A DNA stretch of 64,000 nt from Reyranella sp. CPCC 100927 (GCF_007859315.1 NZ_VOHA01000006.1:186001-250000); one strand, 5' to 3'; shown: positions 52,523 through 61,422, numbered from the stretch's first letter. Notes: generated by a model not told the origin, from the sequence alone. Translations and numbers: made by a program.

Positions 52523-53470
52523 TTACCCGCGTGCCTGCAGGTGCCGATAGACCGGCTGCAACAGTGTCGGCATCACGTAGATCGGGAACTGGATGGCGGC
52601 GATGAACAGGAAATAGTCGGGATCGACGGTCGCCGGCAGCACCGCCAGCATGAGCGCCGCGTTGCGGCTGCCGGCGCCGTATCCGGCGGTGCAGGCGCGT
52701 TGCGCACCCAGAGGCCAGAACAGCAGGGTGGCGATCGCGATATAGACGACGGTCGCGATGAAACCCCAGAGCACGAAGCTGCCCGTGCGCCACGGCTCGT
52801 TCAGCAGGCGGGGAAGGACGCCATCCATGATCGGGATGGCGAAGAGCATCAGGACCACGACGGCGATGCCGTCGACACGCTGTGCGGCGTGTGGCGTCCG
52901 CTCGAGGACCGCCTTGCGCACGACGACGGCGAAGATTGCGCCGCCCAGCACCAGCCCGGCCAGCCGCAGCACGAACGCCAGCACGCCGATCTTGAGGTCG
53001 AGTCCGAACAGCAGCAGCGCCAGCGGCGGCGCCGTGAGCGGCATCAGGGCCGTGCCGGCGAGCATCAGGAACAGGGCAAGCGCACGATCGAGCCCGAGCA
53101 GCCCGGCGACGGCCGGCATGGACGTCAGGGGCGGCAGGCACGCCATCAGCGACAAGGAGAGCGCCAGGCCGGGTGCGATCGGCAGATGCCAAAGCACCGG
53201 CGTGATGAGGATCGGCACCAGCACCATGCCGACGGCCAGCATGGCGAGCGGCAACCACGGGCGACGCAGCACGGCGACGAACGCAGGCCAGTCGGTGCGC
53301 GTCATGGCGAGGCCGAGCAGCGCGATGACCAAGGGCGTCACCAGCGGTTTCATCGCGGCGGCGAGATCGGGAAAGACCAGCCCCAACGCCAGGGACCACG
53401 GCAGGAACAGCGTGGCCCGGCGCGACAGCATCAACAGGCAGCGGTCAAGGAGGGCCAGCAACGCGATCAC
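52523..53470 (-). CDS. Bile acid:sodium symporter-family (SBF/BASS-like) membrane protein
   Basis: 315 residues with nine to ten hydrophobic helices. The signature GAGSRNAALMLAVL resembles the GxxSRNxAL core helix of SBF transporters, and LMACLPPLTSMPAVAGL the crossover region. Probably takes up an organic acid with sodium. It is 66 bases before the amidase start on the same strand, so it may import the amidase substrate. Confidence 0.75.
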   Translation of the reverse strand: MIALLALLDRCLLMLSRRATLFLPWSLALGLVFPDLAAAMKPLVTPLVIALLGLAMTRTDWPAFVAVLRRPWLPLAMLAVGMVLVPILITPVLWHLPIAPGLALSLSLMACLPPLTSMPAVAGLLGLDRALALFLMLAGTALMPLTAPPLALLLFGLDLKIGVLAFVLRLAGLVLGGAIFAVVVRKAVLERTPHAAQRVDGIAVVVLMLFAIPIMDGVLPRLLNEPWRTGSFVLWGFIATVVYIAIATLLFWPLGAQRACTAGYGAGSRNAALMLAVLPATVDPDYFLFIAAIQFPIYVMPTLLQPVYRHLQARG

Positions 53471-53555
53471 CGGCGCAGGCTAGCATGCCCGAGCACTTTC
53501 GCGTGAGAAGGATGGAACGGTCGCGGGCACCACACCCGGCGCGCTACAGTGCGGC

Positions 53556-55040
53556 ATGCTTGGCCGCCGCGGAATGCCCCTTGCTGCCATCGTCGTGCTC
53601 ATCCTGGACGCGGCTGCTGCGGTCCGCGCGCAGGATGCCGCGCCCGACTGCACCGCCCAGGTCGATGTCGAGATGATCGCGGCGCGCGACGACGTGCCGG
53701 CCGGGCCGGTGTTGGCCGTCGCCATGGCCTGTCGGTCATCGGTGCCCGTGCAGTTCTTCGGTGACGGATCGGGCGCCGCAGCAGCCCTGAAATCGGTACG
53801 CGATGGCGCCGATCGTCCGATCGAGCGCGATGGCGGCACATGGCGCGTGCCGCCCGAGGCTGGCGTGGCGACACTGCGCTATCGCCTGGATCTCGGTGCC
53901 TTGGCGCGCGCGATCAGCAGCGTCAGCGTCGCGGTGTCGCGCGGCGAGGCCGTGCTGTCGGTTGCCTCCACGTGGCTTGTCGAGCCGCGGTGGCAGGGCA
54001 CGGCGGAACCGTCGATCGACATTACGGTGAAGACGCCGCCGGACACGGTCTTCCTGGCCGGCCTCCCGGAAAGCAACGGTGTCTGGCGCCTGCGGGGCAC
54101 CACCGTTCGGTTCATGGGATATACGGTGTTTGGCCGCGCGCAGGCCGAGCGCCTCGCGGTGCCACCACCGGCCGGCATGTCCGACGGCGATCAGGCCTAT
54201 ATCGATCTTGCGATCCTCAATGGCGATTTCGATGTCGCGCGCGGCGATCTCGTCGAATGGGTTCGCCGCACCGCGTTGATGACGGCGGGCTACTGGGACG
54301 GTTTCACCAACCGGCGGATGCTGGTGGCGCTGTTGCCCTCGCCGGGGCGGCGCGGCGTCGGCTACGGGCGCACGGTGCCGGGCGGTGGCTCGACGGTGAT
54401 GGTGCAGGTCGGCGAGCGGTCGAGCCGGGCCGATCTGCAGAACGACTGGGTGCTGCCGCACGAGTTCGTGCATACCGGCATGCCGTTCCTGCGCGGCAAT
54501 GGCACGTGGTTCATGGAAGGTGCCGCGACCTACGTCGAGCCCATCGTGCGGGCACGGGCCGGCTGGAAGACAGAGGCCGAGGTCTGGCGTGAGTGGATCG
54601 AGAACATGCCGCGCGGGCTTTCGGCACTCGACTCCGGCCTGGAGGGCGGTAGCGCCTACTGGGGCGGTGCGTTGTTCTTCCTGATGGCCGATATCGAGAT
54701 CCGCCGCGCCACGGCAGGCGCCAAGGGCGTCGAGGACTGCTTCCGCGGCGCCCGGCACGAGGGCGGCGTCATGACGCCGACCCAGCGCTGGACGGTGGGC
54801 GAGTATGTCGGGCGCTGCGACAAGGCGCTGGGCGCGCCGTTGATGGCCGGCATGGTGGCGCGCTATGTCGGAACATCGCACCGTATCGATCTGGATGCGC
54901 TGTGGCGCGACCTTGGCGTGCGCCTGGACGGCACGACGATCACGACGGACGACGCAGCACCCCTGGCCGCGATCCGCAAGATCATTGTCGCCGGTCCACC
55001 CGGGCGGATGCAGCAGAAGGTGCCGCCGCTGGCGAACTGA
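53556..55040 (+). CDS. Secreted zinc metallopeptidase-like protein (M61-like)
   Basis: 494 residues. N-terminal signal ending near RAQDA. The catalytic motif HEFVH at H302-E303-H306 (VLPHEFVHTGMPFL) with a third ligand candidate E321 in WFMEGAATYVEP, the gluzincin arrangement of M61 (glycyl aminopeptidase-like). The N-terminal ~200 residues are beta-rich, as in M61 proteins. Divergent from the BASS gene. Substrate unknown; envelope or secreted. Confidence 0.72.
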   Translation: MLGRRGMPLAAIVVLILDAAAAVRAQDAAPDCTAQVDVEMIAARDDVPAGPVLAVAMACRSSVPVQFFGDGSGAAAALKSVRDGADRPIERDGGTWRVPPEAGVATLRYRLDLGALARAISSVSVAVSRGEAVLSVASTWLVEPRWQGTAEPSIDITVKTPPDTVFLAGLPESNGVWRLRGTTVRFMGYTVFGRAQAERLAVPPPAGMSDGDQAYIDLAILNGDFDVARGDLVEWVRRTALMTAGYWDGFTNRRMLVALLPSPGRRGVGYGRTVPGGGSTVMVQVGERSSRADLQNDWVLPHEFVHTGMPFLRGNGTWFMEGAATYVEPIVRARAGWKTEAEVWREWIENMPRGLSALDSGLEGGSAYWGGALFFLMADIEIRRATAGAKGVEDCFRGARHEGGVMTPTQRWTVGEYVGRCDKALGAPLMAGMVARYVGTSHRIDLDALWRDLGVRLDGTTITTDDAAPLAAIRKIIVAGPPGRMQQKVPPLAN

Positions 55041-55087
55041 CATACGTTCCCGTTGCGTGTCGGTGCGCTGCCGCCTAGCGTGAGGCC

Positions 55088-55879
55088 ATGCTGGGTCGGA
55101 TGCTTGAAGAGTTGACCTGGGTCGAGGCGCGCACCGCGATCGATTCGGGCATGCCCGTGGTGATTCCTATCGGCGCTGCGGCCAAGGAGCACGGCCCGCA
55201 TCTGCCGTTGCGGACCGATGCGACTGTCGCGATGGCGTTGGCGCGCCGCGTTGCCGAGCGTTTGCCGGTCCTCGTCGCGCCGGTCGTGCCGTTTGGCTAC
55301 TACCCGGCGTTCGTGCGCTTCGCCGGCAGCCAAAGCCTGTCGGCCGCCACCTTCACCGCCGTCCTGCGCGACCTGTGCGAGGGCTTCGTCGCCCAGGGTG
55401 CAGGGCGCATCGCGCTGATCAACACGGGCCATTCGACGGAAGCGCCCATCAATGCGCTGCTGAGCGACCTCCACAGCCGCGGTGTCGCGCGTGTCGTCGC
55501 GGCGCATCTGCGGTTCCTGGGCCGCGCGGCGGACACGGTCCTCGACGACCCGCGCGGCGGCCATGCCGATGAACGCGAAACCTCGGTGATGCTGGCCCTG
55601 GATGCGCGTGCCGTGCGCATGGACCGGCTACCCGATCGCGCGACCAACCATGATACTGCCTCGGACGCTCTGCCTGCCGGCATCGCGCGGCCGCTCGTCC
55701 TGTCGTGGACGCATGACGTCGGTGCTGCCGACGAGTTCAGCCCGACCGGTGCCTTCGGTGATGCAACGCGCGCCACCGCGTACAAGGGTCAAAAAATCGT
55801 CGACGCTGTGGTTGGCGACCTCGTCCACGGCCTGCGCGCCGCCTTCGCCGATGCGCCGGGGTTCGCGCCGGCGAGGTAG
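55088..55879 (+). CDS. Creatininase-family amidohydrolase
   Basis: 263 residues. Metal sites in KEHGPHLPLRTDA (His35, Asp44), GHSTEAPIN and GGHADERETS. The family normally has E-Q-H; here it is K-E-H, so the usual Glu ligand is displaced by one position. Members hydrolyse creatinine or cut small peptides (MftE). Cofactor-maturation genes are not adjacent. 47 bases downstream of the peptidase gene on the same strand. Confidence 0.82.
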   Translation: MLGRMLEELTWVEARTAIDSGMPVVIPIGAAAKEHGPHLPLRTDATVAMALARRVAERLPVLVAPVVPFGYYPAFVRFAGSQSLSAATFTAVLRDLCEGFVAQGAGRIALINTGHSTEAPINALLSDLHSRGVARVVAAHLRFLGRAADTVLDDPRGGHADERETSVMLALDARAVRMDRLPDRATNHDTASDALPAGIARPLVLSWTHDVGAADEFSPTGAFGDATRATAYKGQKIVDAVVGDLVHGLRAAFADAPGFAPAR

Positions 55880-55886
55880 TACACCT

Positions 55887-55951
55887 GTCATCCCGAGCAC
55901 AGCGAGGGATCTAGGCGTCGCCCCTGGATCCCTCGCTGTGCTCGGGATGAC
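55887..55951. repeat. Dispersed palindromic repeat, copy D
   Basis: Arms GTCATCCCGAGCACAGCGAG... at 55887-55912 and its near-complement at 55926-55951; short variant with a 13-base spacer. Between the creatininase gene and the convergent response regulator gene. Confidence 0.88.
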
Positions 55952-55967
55952 AACGGTGATTCAGGCC

Positions 55968-56354
55968 CTAGCAGGCGGCGCGGTAGCGCTCGACCACATC
56001 AAGTGCTTCGAGGATCCGGCGCAGCGACAGCGGCTTCCAGAGGACCGACAGCACGCCTTCGGCCGTGGCGCGCTCGACATCGCCGTCGTCGGACTGACCG
56101 GTCATCAACAGCGTCGTCGGCCGTGGCGGGCGCGCCCGGTTGCAGGCACGCAGGACGTCCAGGCCGCTGCCCTGCGGCATCTTCATATCGGTCAGCACGA
56201 CGTCGAAGGGCGGCGCGTTTTCCAGCGTGCGTGACGCTTCCTCGACGCTGCCCGCCGCCACCGCTTCATGACCACGACGGCGCAGGAAGTCACAGACTTC
56301 GTCAACGATGCAGAACTCGTCGTCAACGATCAGGATCCGCATGGCGCTGCTCAT
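55968..56354 (-). CDS. Stand-alone receiver-domain response regulator
   Basis: 128 residues of CheY-like receiver only. Acid pocket VDDE at residues 10-13, phospho-acceptor D56 in VVLTDMKMP, and Lys in VLWKPLSL. No output domain. ATG 56354 (MSSAMRILIV) is chosen; a TTG at 56363 right after the upstream stop is less likely. Second of a tandem pair with another receiver gene, 9 bases apart. Confidence 0.85.
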   Translation of the reverse strand: MSSAMRILIVDDEFCIVDEVCDFLRRRGHEAVAAGSVEEASRTLENAPPFDVVLTDMKMPQGSGLDVLRACNRARPPRPTTLLMTGQSDDGDVERATAEGVLSVLWKPLSLRRILEALDVVERYRAAC

Positions 56355-56363
56355 GGTCGGCAA

Positions 56364-56753
56364 TCAGGCGGTATTCGACCGCTCCGGGTCGGACACGACA
56401 CGCTCAACGAAGCTTGCCAGCATCTTGAGCGGCACCGGTTTGTGGATGACTGCGAAGGCCCCCGAGTGCTGGACGTTGGCAGCCCGCACCATGTCGCTGT
56501 CACCGGACATCAGGATGATCTTCATCGCCGCACCCTGGGCGAGCGCCTTCTGGGTCATCCAGATGCCGTTGATCTCCGGCATCGAGATGTCGGAGATGAC
56601 AACCCTTGGCATGCGGGTCTCGATGATCCGAAGGGCGGTGGCGGCGTCGTTCGCTTCCACGACGTCAAAGCCCCGCCGATGCAAGTACTCGGCGATTTCC
56701 AAGCACTGGGTGGGATCGTCATCGACCACCAAGACATCGGGCCTTGAACTCAT
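56364..56753 (-). CDS. Stand-alone receiver-domain response regulator
   Basis: 129 residues of CheY-like receiver only. VDDDP near the N-terminus, phospho-acceptor D55 in VVISDISMP, and Lys in VIHKPVPLKML. Start at 56753 (MSSRPDVLVV); the longer frame to 56825 lacks a site. It diverges from the histidine kinase gene 365 bases away. Confidence 0.85.
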   Translation of the reverse strand: MSSRPDVLVVDDDPTQCLEIAEYLHRRGFDVVEANDAATALRIIETRMPRVVISDISMPEINGIWMTQKALAQGAAMKIILMSGDSDMVRAANVQHSGAFAVIHKPVPLKMLASFVERVVSDPERSNTA

Positions 56754-57118
56754 GGTAATATAGCTCCCGGCCACCTGAAATAACTGCATGGCGGCGAAAA
56801 AATCAATGAATTCTACCCTGTACATCTATAATATGAAGTCGTTTGTCAGAGCAATTCGCTCCGTATCGGATTGGTCAACACAGGCTGGGGATATTTGCAT
56901 TGTGGATGACTATTATTTTGGGTTAGATTTTTCAGATGTGGTTGGCTCGTGGTGAAGGTCCTACCGCAGGTCCTCGGTTTTTCCAGCGCGGCTGGTTGGT
57001 CCGCGAACTGCCCGATTGGCGTTGGGGTGGGTAGCGTCGTCGCCGGCAATGAGCGCCGGCAGGTCGCGCGGATCGCTCCGGTCTGGGTGCCGGCACAGTC
57101 GGCGGGAGAGTGACGCAT
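56754..57118. other. Intergenic region between divergent receiver and histidine kinase genes
   Basis: 365 bases with no convincing gene. The left 150 bases (about 56770-56940) are distinctly AT-rich (e.g. CTATAATATGAAG near 56825), likely holding the promoters of the two divergent units. No RNA or clear operator recognised. Confidence 0.5.
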
Positions 57119-59311
57119 ATGTCGACGGACACCGGCATGGATGCATTGCGCCGTCGGCTGCCTTCGCCGCGCGCCATGCGCCGTTTCGGTCGGAGCCTCT
57201 GCATCGGGTTCGCTGTGGCCTGCGGTGTCGCCGGGCTGCTCGCGGCGGCCGGCCACCTGCCTCTGGTTCCGGTCGAGGCGACCACCTCCTACGTGACGGT
57301 TCTGCTGTCGCTCACGATTGCGTGTCTGCTGGTGATGCTGTGGTGGAGCGACCGCCAGGGCCACCGCATGACGGAGCGGGTGATCGAGATTGAAAAGGCG
57401 CGCCGGTGGTCCGACCGTCGCCTGTCGGAGATCATCGAGGCGTCGTCGGAAGGCATTGTCGTCTATGACGCCAACGATCGCCTGGTGCTGTGCAACGCCA
57501 AGTTTCGTGACACGCTGACCACCAACGGCGGCGCCTTGCGCTACGGGGCGGTCTATGAGGACAACCTGCGTCAGAGCGTTCGGCTGGGGGTGTATACCGG
57601 CATCGACGACCCCGACGCCTGGATCGCCGCGCGCAAGGCCGCGCTGAGGACGACCAGTCCGCCCGAAACCGTGCGGATGGCGACCGGGACCTGGATGCGC
57701 ATCTCCAACCGGGTCCTGTCGGACGGCAGCGTCGTTGGCATGCGCACCGACGTCACCGATCTCAAACGCCGCGAGCTCGAGCTCACCAACCGCGAGACCC
57801 GGTTGAGCCGCCTGTTCAGCACGCTGGCCGACGTCGTTCTCGAACTGGGCGCCAACGGCATCATCACCCACGCCAGCCCGGCGGCACGCCAGGTGCTGGG
57901 CTTCGAGCCGGCGGACCTCGAGGGCATGCGGCTGGACGATCTGTTTCCGTCGGAAAACCGCGAGCGGGTCTATGAGTTGCGTCGCCGCCTGCATGAAGGC
58001 GCCGTGCAGTCCGAAGCGGTCGCTCTCTATTCGAAGCCGTCGGGCGAAACGATCCATGTCGAGGTGCGGCTCTGGCTTTCCGATCGGTCGACCGGCGAGC
58101 AGATCGTGACCGGAACCATCCGCGACGTTGATGATCGTGAGAAGGCGGCCGCTCTGGCTGCCCGCGAGGCGGCGCTGGTCGGCTCCCTCGCCAATGCCTC
58201 TGGTGCGTACATGATCGTGCTGGACAGCGCCGGGCACTTCATCCGGGGCAACACGGCATTCGGCGAGCTTGTCGGAATCGACAATGACGACATGAGCGGT
58301 CGGCTGCTGTCGGCCAACCAGAAGACCCGCGCGCTGGCGAGCATCGTCGAGCCGGCGGTTCGCGACGGCGGTGTCGACGATTTTCCGTTCGAGTTCGACG
58401 TCATCCTGCTCGACCGGCGGGACACCAAGCATACCATCCGGTTTGCCGCCAGTGCCGTGCCGGATCCCGACGGCGGGTTGCGCTATGCCGTGCTGGTCGG
58501 CATCGACGACACGGCGCGCCGCAATGCCGAGACCGCGTTGTTCGAGGCATCCAAGCTGTCGAAGCTTGGCGAAATGGCGGCGGCGATGGCGCACGAGCTG
58601 AACCAGCCGCTGGCCGTGATCCGCATGGCGGCCGAAAATGCCATCGACGAGCTGGATCTGGAACCGTTGCCCGATGCCGGCATGGCTGATTTTCTGCGCG
58701 GCAAGCTCAAGCGCATCGCCGATCAAACGGATCGTGCCTCGAAAGTCATCAGCCAGCTGCGCGCGCATGCGCGCAAGGGCGATGATCATCCGGCGCCGTT
58801 CGATGTGCCGGAAGCCGTGCAGAGCGCACTGGATCTGGTGAGCGAGCAGCTCAAGCTCGATGGCGTGCAGATCGTCGTCGCCAGCGAACCGTGTCCGTCG
58901 GCGATCGGGCATCGCTCGCGTTTCGAGCAGGTGGTCATCAACCTGATGACCAATGCCCGCGATGCCATCAAGATGGTGCCGGCGGCGCATCGCGAGCAGC
59001 GGCCCGGCCGGATCGAACTGCGTATCCGGCCCAGCGAGGATCGCAAGCGGGTACAAATGTCGGTGCACGACAATGGGCCGGGCATTCCGGACTACGCGCT
59101 GGACCGGCTGTTCGAGCCCTTCTTCACCACGAAACCAAAAGGCCAGGGAACCGGCCTGGGGCTGTCGATCTGCCACGGCATCGTGTCGGAAATGTCGGGC
59201 ACCTTGTCGGCGCACAATCACGCCGAGGGCGGCGCCGTATTCGATATCGACCTGCCGGCGTCTTCGGCGCGCCAGCCAACCGTCGGGCGGGAGATCGCGC
59301 CGGCAGCGTGA
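57119..59311 (+). CDS. PAS-domain sensor histidine kinase
   Basis: 730 residues. Two hydrophobic segments (~27-48 and ~57-78), then PAS-like domains: EIIEASSEGIVVYDANDRLVLCN, LFSTLADVVLELGANGIITHASPA and SLANASGAYMIVLDSAGHFIRGN. HisKA with H492 (MAHELNQPLAV) and HATPase_c with NLMTNARDA, DNGPGIP, and GTGLGLSI. Start at 57119 after GGGAGAG; a GTG at 57110 overlaps that site. It is divergent from two stand-alone receivers, its likely partners, and the cyclase gene follows convergently. Confidence 0.92.
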   Translation: MSTDTGMDALRRRLPSPRAMRRFGRSLCIGFAVACGVAGLLAAAGHLPLVPVEATTSYVTVLLSLTIACLLVMLWWSDRQGHRMTERVIEIEKARRWSDRRLSEIIEASSEGIVVYDANDRLVLCNAKFRDTLTTNGGALRYGAVYEDNLRQSVRLGVYTGIDDPDAWIAARKAALRTTSPPETVRMATGTWMRISNRVLSDGSVVGMRTDVTDLKRRELELTNRETRLSRLFSTLADVVLELGANGIITHASPAARQVLGFEPADLEGMRLDDLFPSENRERVYELRRRLHEGAVQSEAVALYSKPSGETIHVEVRLWLSDRSTGEQIVTGTIRDVDDREKAAALAAREAALVGSLANASGAYMIVLDSAGHFIRGNTAFGELVGIDNDDMSGRLLSANQKTRALASIVEPAVRDGGVDDFPFEFDVILLDRRDTKHTIRFAASAVPDPDGGLRYAVLVGIDDTARRNAETALFEASKLSKLGEMAAAMAHELNQPLAVIRMAAENAIDELDLEPLPDAGMADFLRGKLKRIADQTDRASKVISQLRAHARKGDDHPAPFDVPEAVQSALDLVSEQLKLDGVQIVVASEPCPSAIGHRSRFEQVVINLMTNARDAIKMVPAAHREQRPGRIELRIRPSEDRKRVQMSVHDNGPGIPDYALDRLFEPFFTTKPKGQGTGLGLSICHGIVSEMSGTLSAHNHAEGGAVFDIDLPASSARQPTVGREIAPAA

Positions 59312-59319
59312 GGGGCGGC

Positions 59320-60606
59320 CTATGTGGCTGTCGATCCGTTTCCTGTTCGCGGCAGGCGCCAGCACTGAATAAGGCCGATGTTGCGGCCGTCGACCGGAGC
59401 GATCGGTTCGAAGGACTTCCTGCTGTCCGCCGAAAGTGCCTGATGGAAGCCGTTGCTGACCAGCACCTCACTGGGGCCGGCCGCCGCCATCAGGCGCGCC
59501 GTCATGTTCAGGGCATCGCCGATGAAGCCATGATGTGCTGCCGAGAAGGCGCGCAACGGCATCAGGCTGACATCGCCGATGGCGATTCCAATGTGGACGC
59601 CGCGCGATTTCTGTACCCGGTCGATCCGGCTCTGCCAGTGTTCCGATACCGAGTTGCCGATGTCGATCAGCCGCCGGGCGCAGCGCAGTGCGTCGTCGGC
59701 GTAGCCGGGCCGCCGGTCGGGGAAGCCGAACAGGCCGATGGCTTCGTCCCCGACGAACTTGTCGAGCATGCCGCCGGTTTCGACGATGGCCTGGCGCGCC
59801 TGCGAATAGAACGCGGTCAACGACTGGCGCACCAGCGCCTCGTCACGCGTGTCGCGGACGTAGCTTGAGAACGCGCAGATATCGGCCATGACGACGGCGA
59901 CGTCCCGATAGATGCCGGCACGCAGTACGTTTTCAGGTGCCAGGCCGCCATCGCGTCCCAGTCGGCGCAGCGTCCACGAGCTGAAATGCCAGAGCAGTGT
60001 CGGTGCGAGGAAATCGTCGGCGCCGGCGAAGGCGGTGCGCCATTCGGCCCGGATGATCGAATCGCGGATGGCGCGGATATTGCCGCGGCTCAGCGTTTCG
60101 ATGCGCAGGCCGAACGATTGCTCGATGCGGCGTCGAATCTCGCCGTCGCCCCAGATCTCGATCGCCAAGGTCGGGCACAAACGCTGCCGCAGGGTCGCTT
60201 CGAGAGCCGGCCGCGCCGTGCCATCGGCGTGGTCGGTCACGACCACCAGACGCTGGCACGTGCGATCGGGATTCGTGGCGTATTTGCGCGCCAGGCGCTC
60301 GATGGTCTCGTCGACGCCATAGCCCCATTTCACCTCGACGAAGTAGGGCGCCCCGGCTGGCGGCGCGACGCGGATATCCGCGAACGAGCCCGGGGCGCCC
60401 AACCGCACTTCGCGGATCGTCTCGATACTCTCCGGCGCCGATCCATCGTTCTCGACGTGGTGCGCGCGCACCAACTCGCAACAGATCTCTTCGAGGAACA
60501 GCCGCAACTCGCCGTCCGCAGCGTTGGCCAACGCTGCGGACGGTCGTTGGTCTGCGGACCCGGTGTCAGCATCATCAACATGCGCTGTATCGCGCCTGGC
60601 GGACAT
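59320..60606 (-). CDS. Class III nucleotide cyclase fused to a PD-(D/E)XK-like N-terminal domain
   Basis: 428 residues, no transmembrane segment. Residues ~35-160 hold SFADIRVAPPAGAPYFVEVKWG (Asp77, then E91-V-K93), the spacing of the PD-(D/E)XK nuclease/restriction fold, followed by a strand RLVVVTDHAD. Residues ~230-420 are a class III cyclase: VVMADICAFS (metal D242), LDKFVGDEAIGLFG (D287, 45 on), and GDALNMTARL (N367, R371). Length of cyclase domain is normal. Whether the nuclease-like part is active or binds nucleic acid or a ligand is unknown. Converges on the sensor kinase gene with 8 bases between. Confidence 0.78.
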   Translation of the reverse strand: MSARRDTAHVDDADTGSADQRPSAALANAADGELRLFLEEICCELVRAHHVENDGSAPESIETIREVRLGAPGSFADIRVAPPAGAPYFVEVKWGYGVDETIERLARKYATNPDRTCQRLVVVTDHADGTARPALEATLRQRLCPTLAIEIWGDGEIRRRIEQSFGLRIETLSRGNIRAIRDSIIRAEWRTAFAGADDFLAPTLLWHFSSWTLRRLGRDGGLAPENVLRAGIYRDVAVVMADICAFSSYVRDTRDEALVRQSLTAFYSQARQAIVETGGMLDKFVGDEAIGLFGFPDRRPGYADDALRCARRLIDIGNSVSEHWQSRIDRVQKSRGVHIGIAIGDVSLMPLRAFSAAHHGFIGDALNMTARLMAAAGPSEVLVSNGFHQALSADSRKSFEPIAPVDGRNIGLIQCWRLPRTGNGSTAT

Positions 60607-60682
60607 CCGGCTCCCCCATCAATCGTCCTGCGCACGACGACGATGGCACGGATGGCATGCCGTGAGTATCGCTAACCTGCAG

Positions 60683-61150
60683 TCAGACGCTTTTCTTGCG
60701 GGCGCGCGTCTTGCGCGCCGGTCGATCGGGCTTGGCTGGTGTCGAGATCTCCTCGAGCGCGGTGGCCGAATCGGCCTTGTTCGGTGCCTTGGTCGCGAGG
60801 TCACCCAGCGACACCACGCCGACCAGCTGTTTGTCGCCGTCGATGATCATCAGGCGCCGGACCTGAGCGGCCCGCATGCGATCGAGCGCATGTTCCACGG
60901 AGTCGTCTTCACGGGCGTAGAGCGGCTCGGCGCTCATGCAGTCGGCGACCACATCGTCGCCCGGCGAGGCGCCCACGGAGACGCCGCGAACGGTGATGTC
61001 GCGGTCGGTGACGACGCCGATCAGTCGCGCGCCGTCGCACACAGGCAGGGCACCCACATTCAATTCTTCCATGCGTTGTGCAGCGGCCTGCAGCGAGGTA
61101 TCGGGCGCGATGGTTTCGACGTCACGCGTCATGACTTCGGCAAGCTTCAT
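60683..61150 (-). CDS. CBS-domain-pair protein
   Basis: 155 residues: two CBS motifs (about 7-60 and 72-130), MKLAEVMTRDVETIAPDTSL and DCMSAEPLYAREDDSVEHAL, followed by a Lys/Arg/Ala-rich tail (KPDRPARKTRARKKSV). Binds adenosyl compounds such as AMP/ATP to regulate partners. The start at 61150 (MKLAEV) lies where similarity begins. Basic tail may bind nucleic acid. No clear partner nearby. Confidence 0.85.
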   Translation of the reverse strand: MKLAEVMTRDVETIAPDTSLQAAAQRMEELNVGALPVCDGARLIGVVTDRDITVRGVSVGASPGDDVVADCMSAEPLYAREDDSVEHALDRMRAAQVRRLMIIDGDKQLVGVVSLGDLATKAPNKADSATALEEISTPAKPDRPARKTRARKKSV

Positions 61151-61212
61151 GGGGTTCTCCATCCGTTTGGGGTGAGTGCTGAACGACAAGTCCAGTCGCC
61201 AGGCTATGCAGG

Positions 61213-61422
61213 CTATGACTGGTTCTTGTCGGGCGGTTCGGCATGGGGCTTGTCGTGTCCATGCGGATCGCGCTGTGGTTTGAGACTCGGATGCGGTTTC
61301 GAATCATCGACAATCGGAGGAACGTCCTTCAAAGGCTCTGATCGGACGCCACCGTAAGGATGATGATCGTCGACCTTCTTGATCTGGGCATCACGTGCGT
61401 GGCGGTGCTTCGGATCGGCCAT
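61213..61422 (-). CDS. Small hydrophilic protein of unknown function
   Basis: 69 residues, very His/Lys/Asp/Pro-rich (MADPKHRHARDAQIKKVDDH, ending PHAEPPDKNQS). GAGGGAG precedes the ATG at 61422. No family recognised; composition suits a disordered or metal-binding protein. It is co-directional with the CBS-domain gene. Confidence 0.55.
   Translation of the reverse strand: MADPKHRHARDAQIKKVDDHHPYGGVRSEPLKDVPPIVDDSKPHPSLKPQRDPHGHDKPHAEPPDKNQS

Noticed and set aside
56846-59365. An 839-codon open frame antisense to the histidine kinase
   Set aside because: Shadow frame; composition is atypical and the HK domains are clear on the plus strand.
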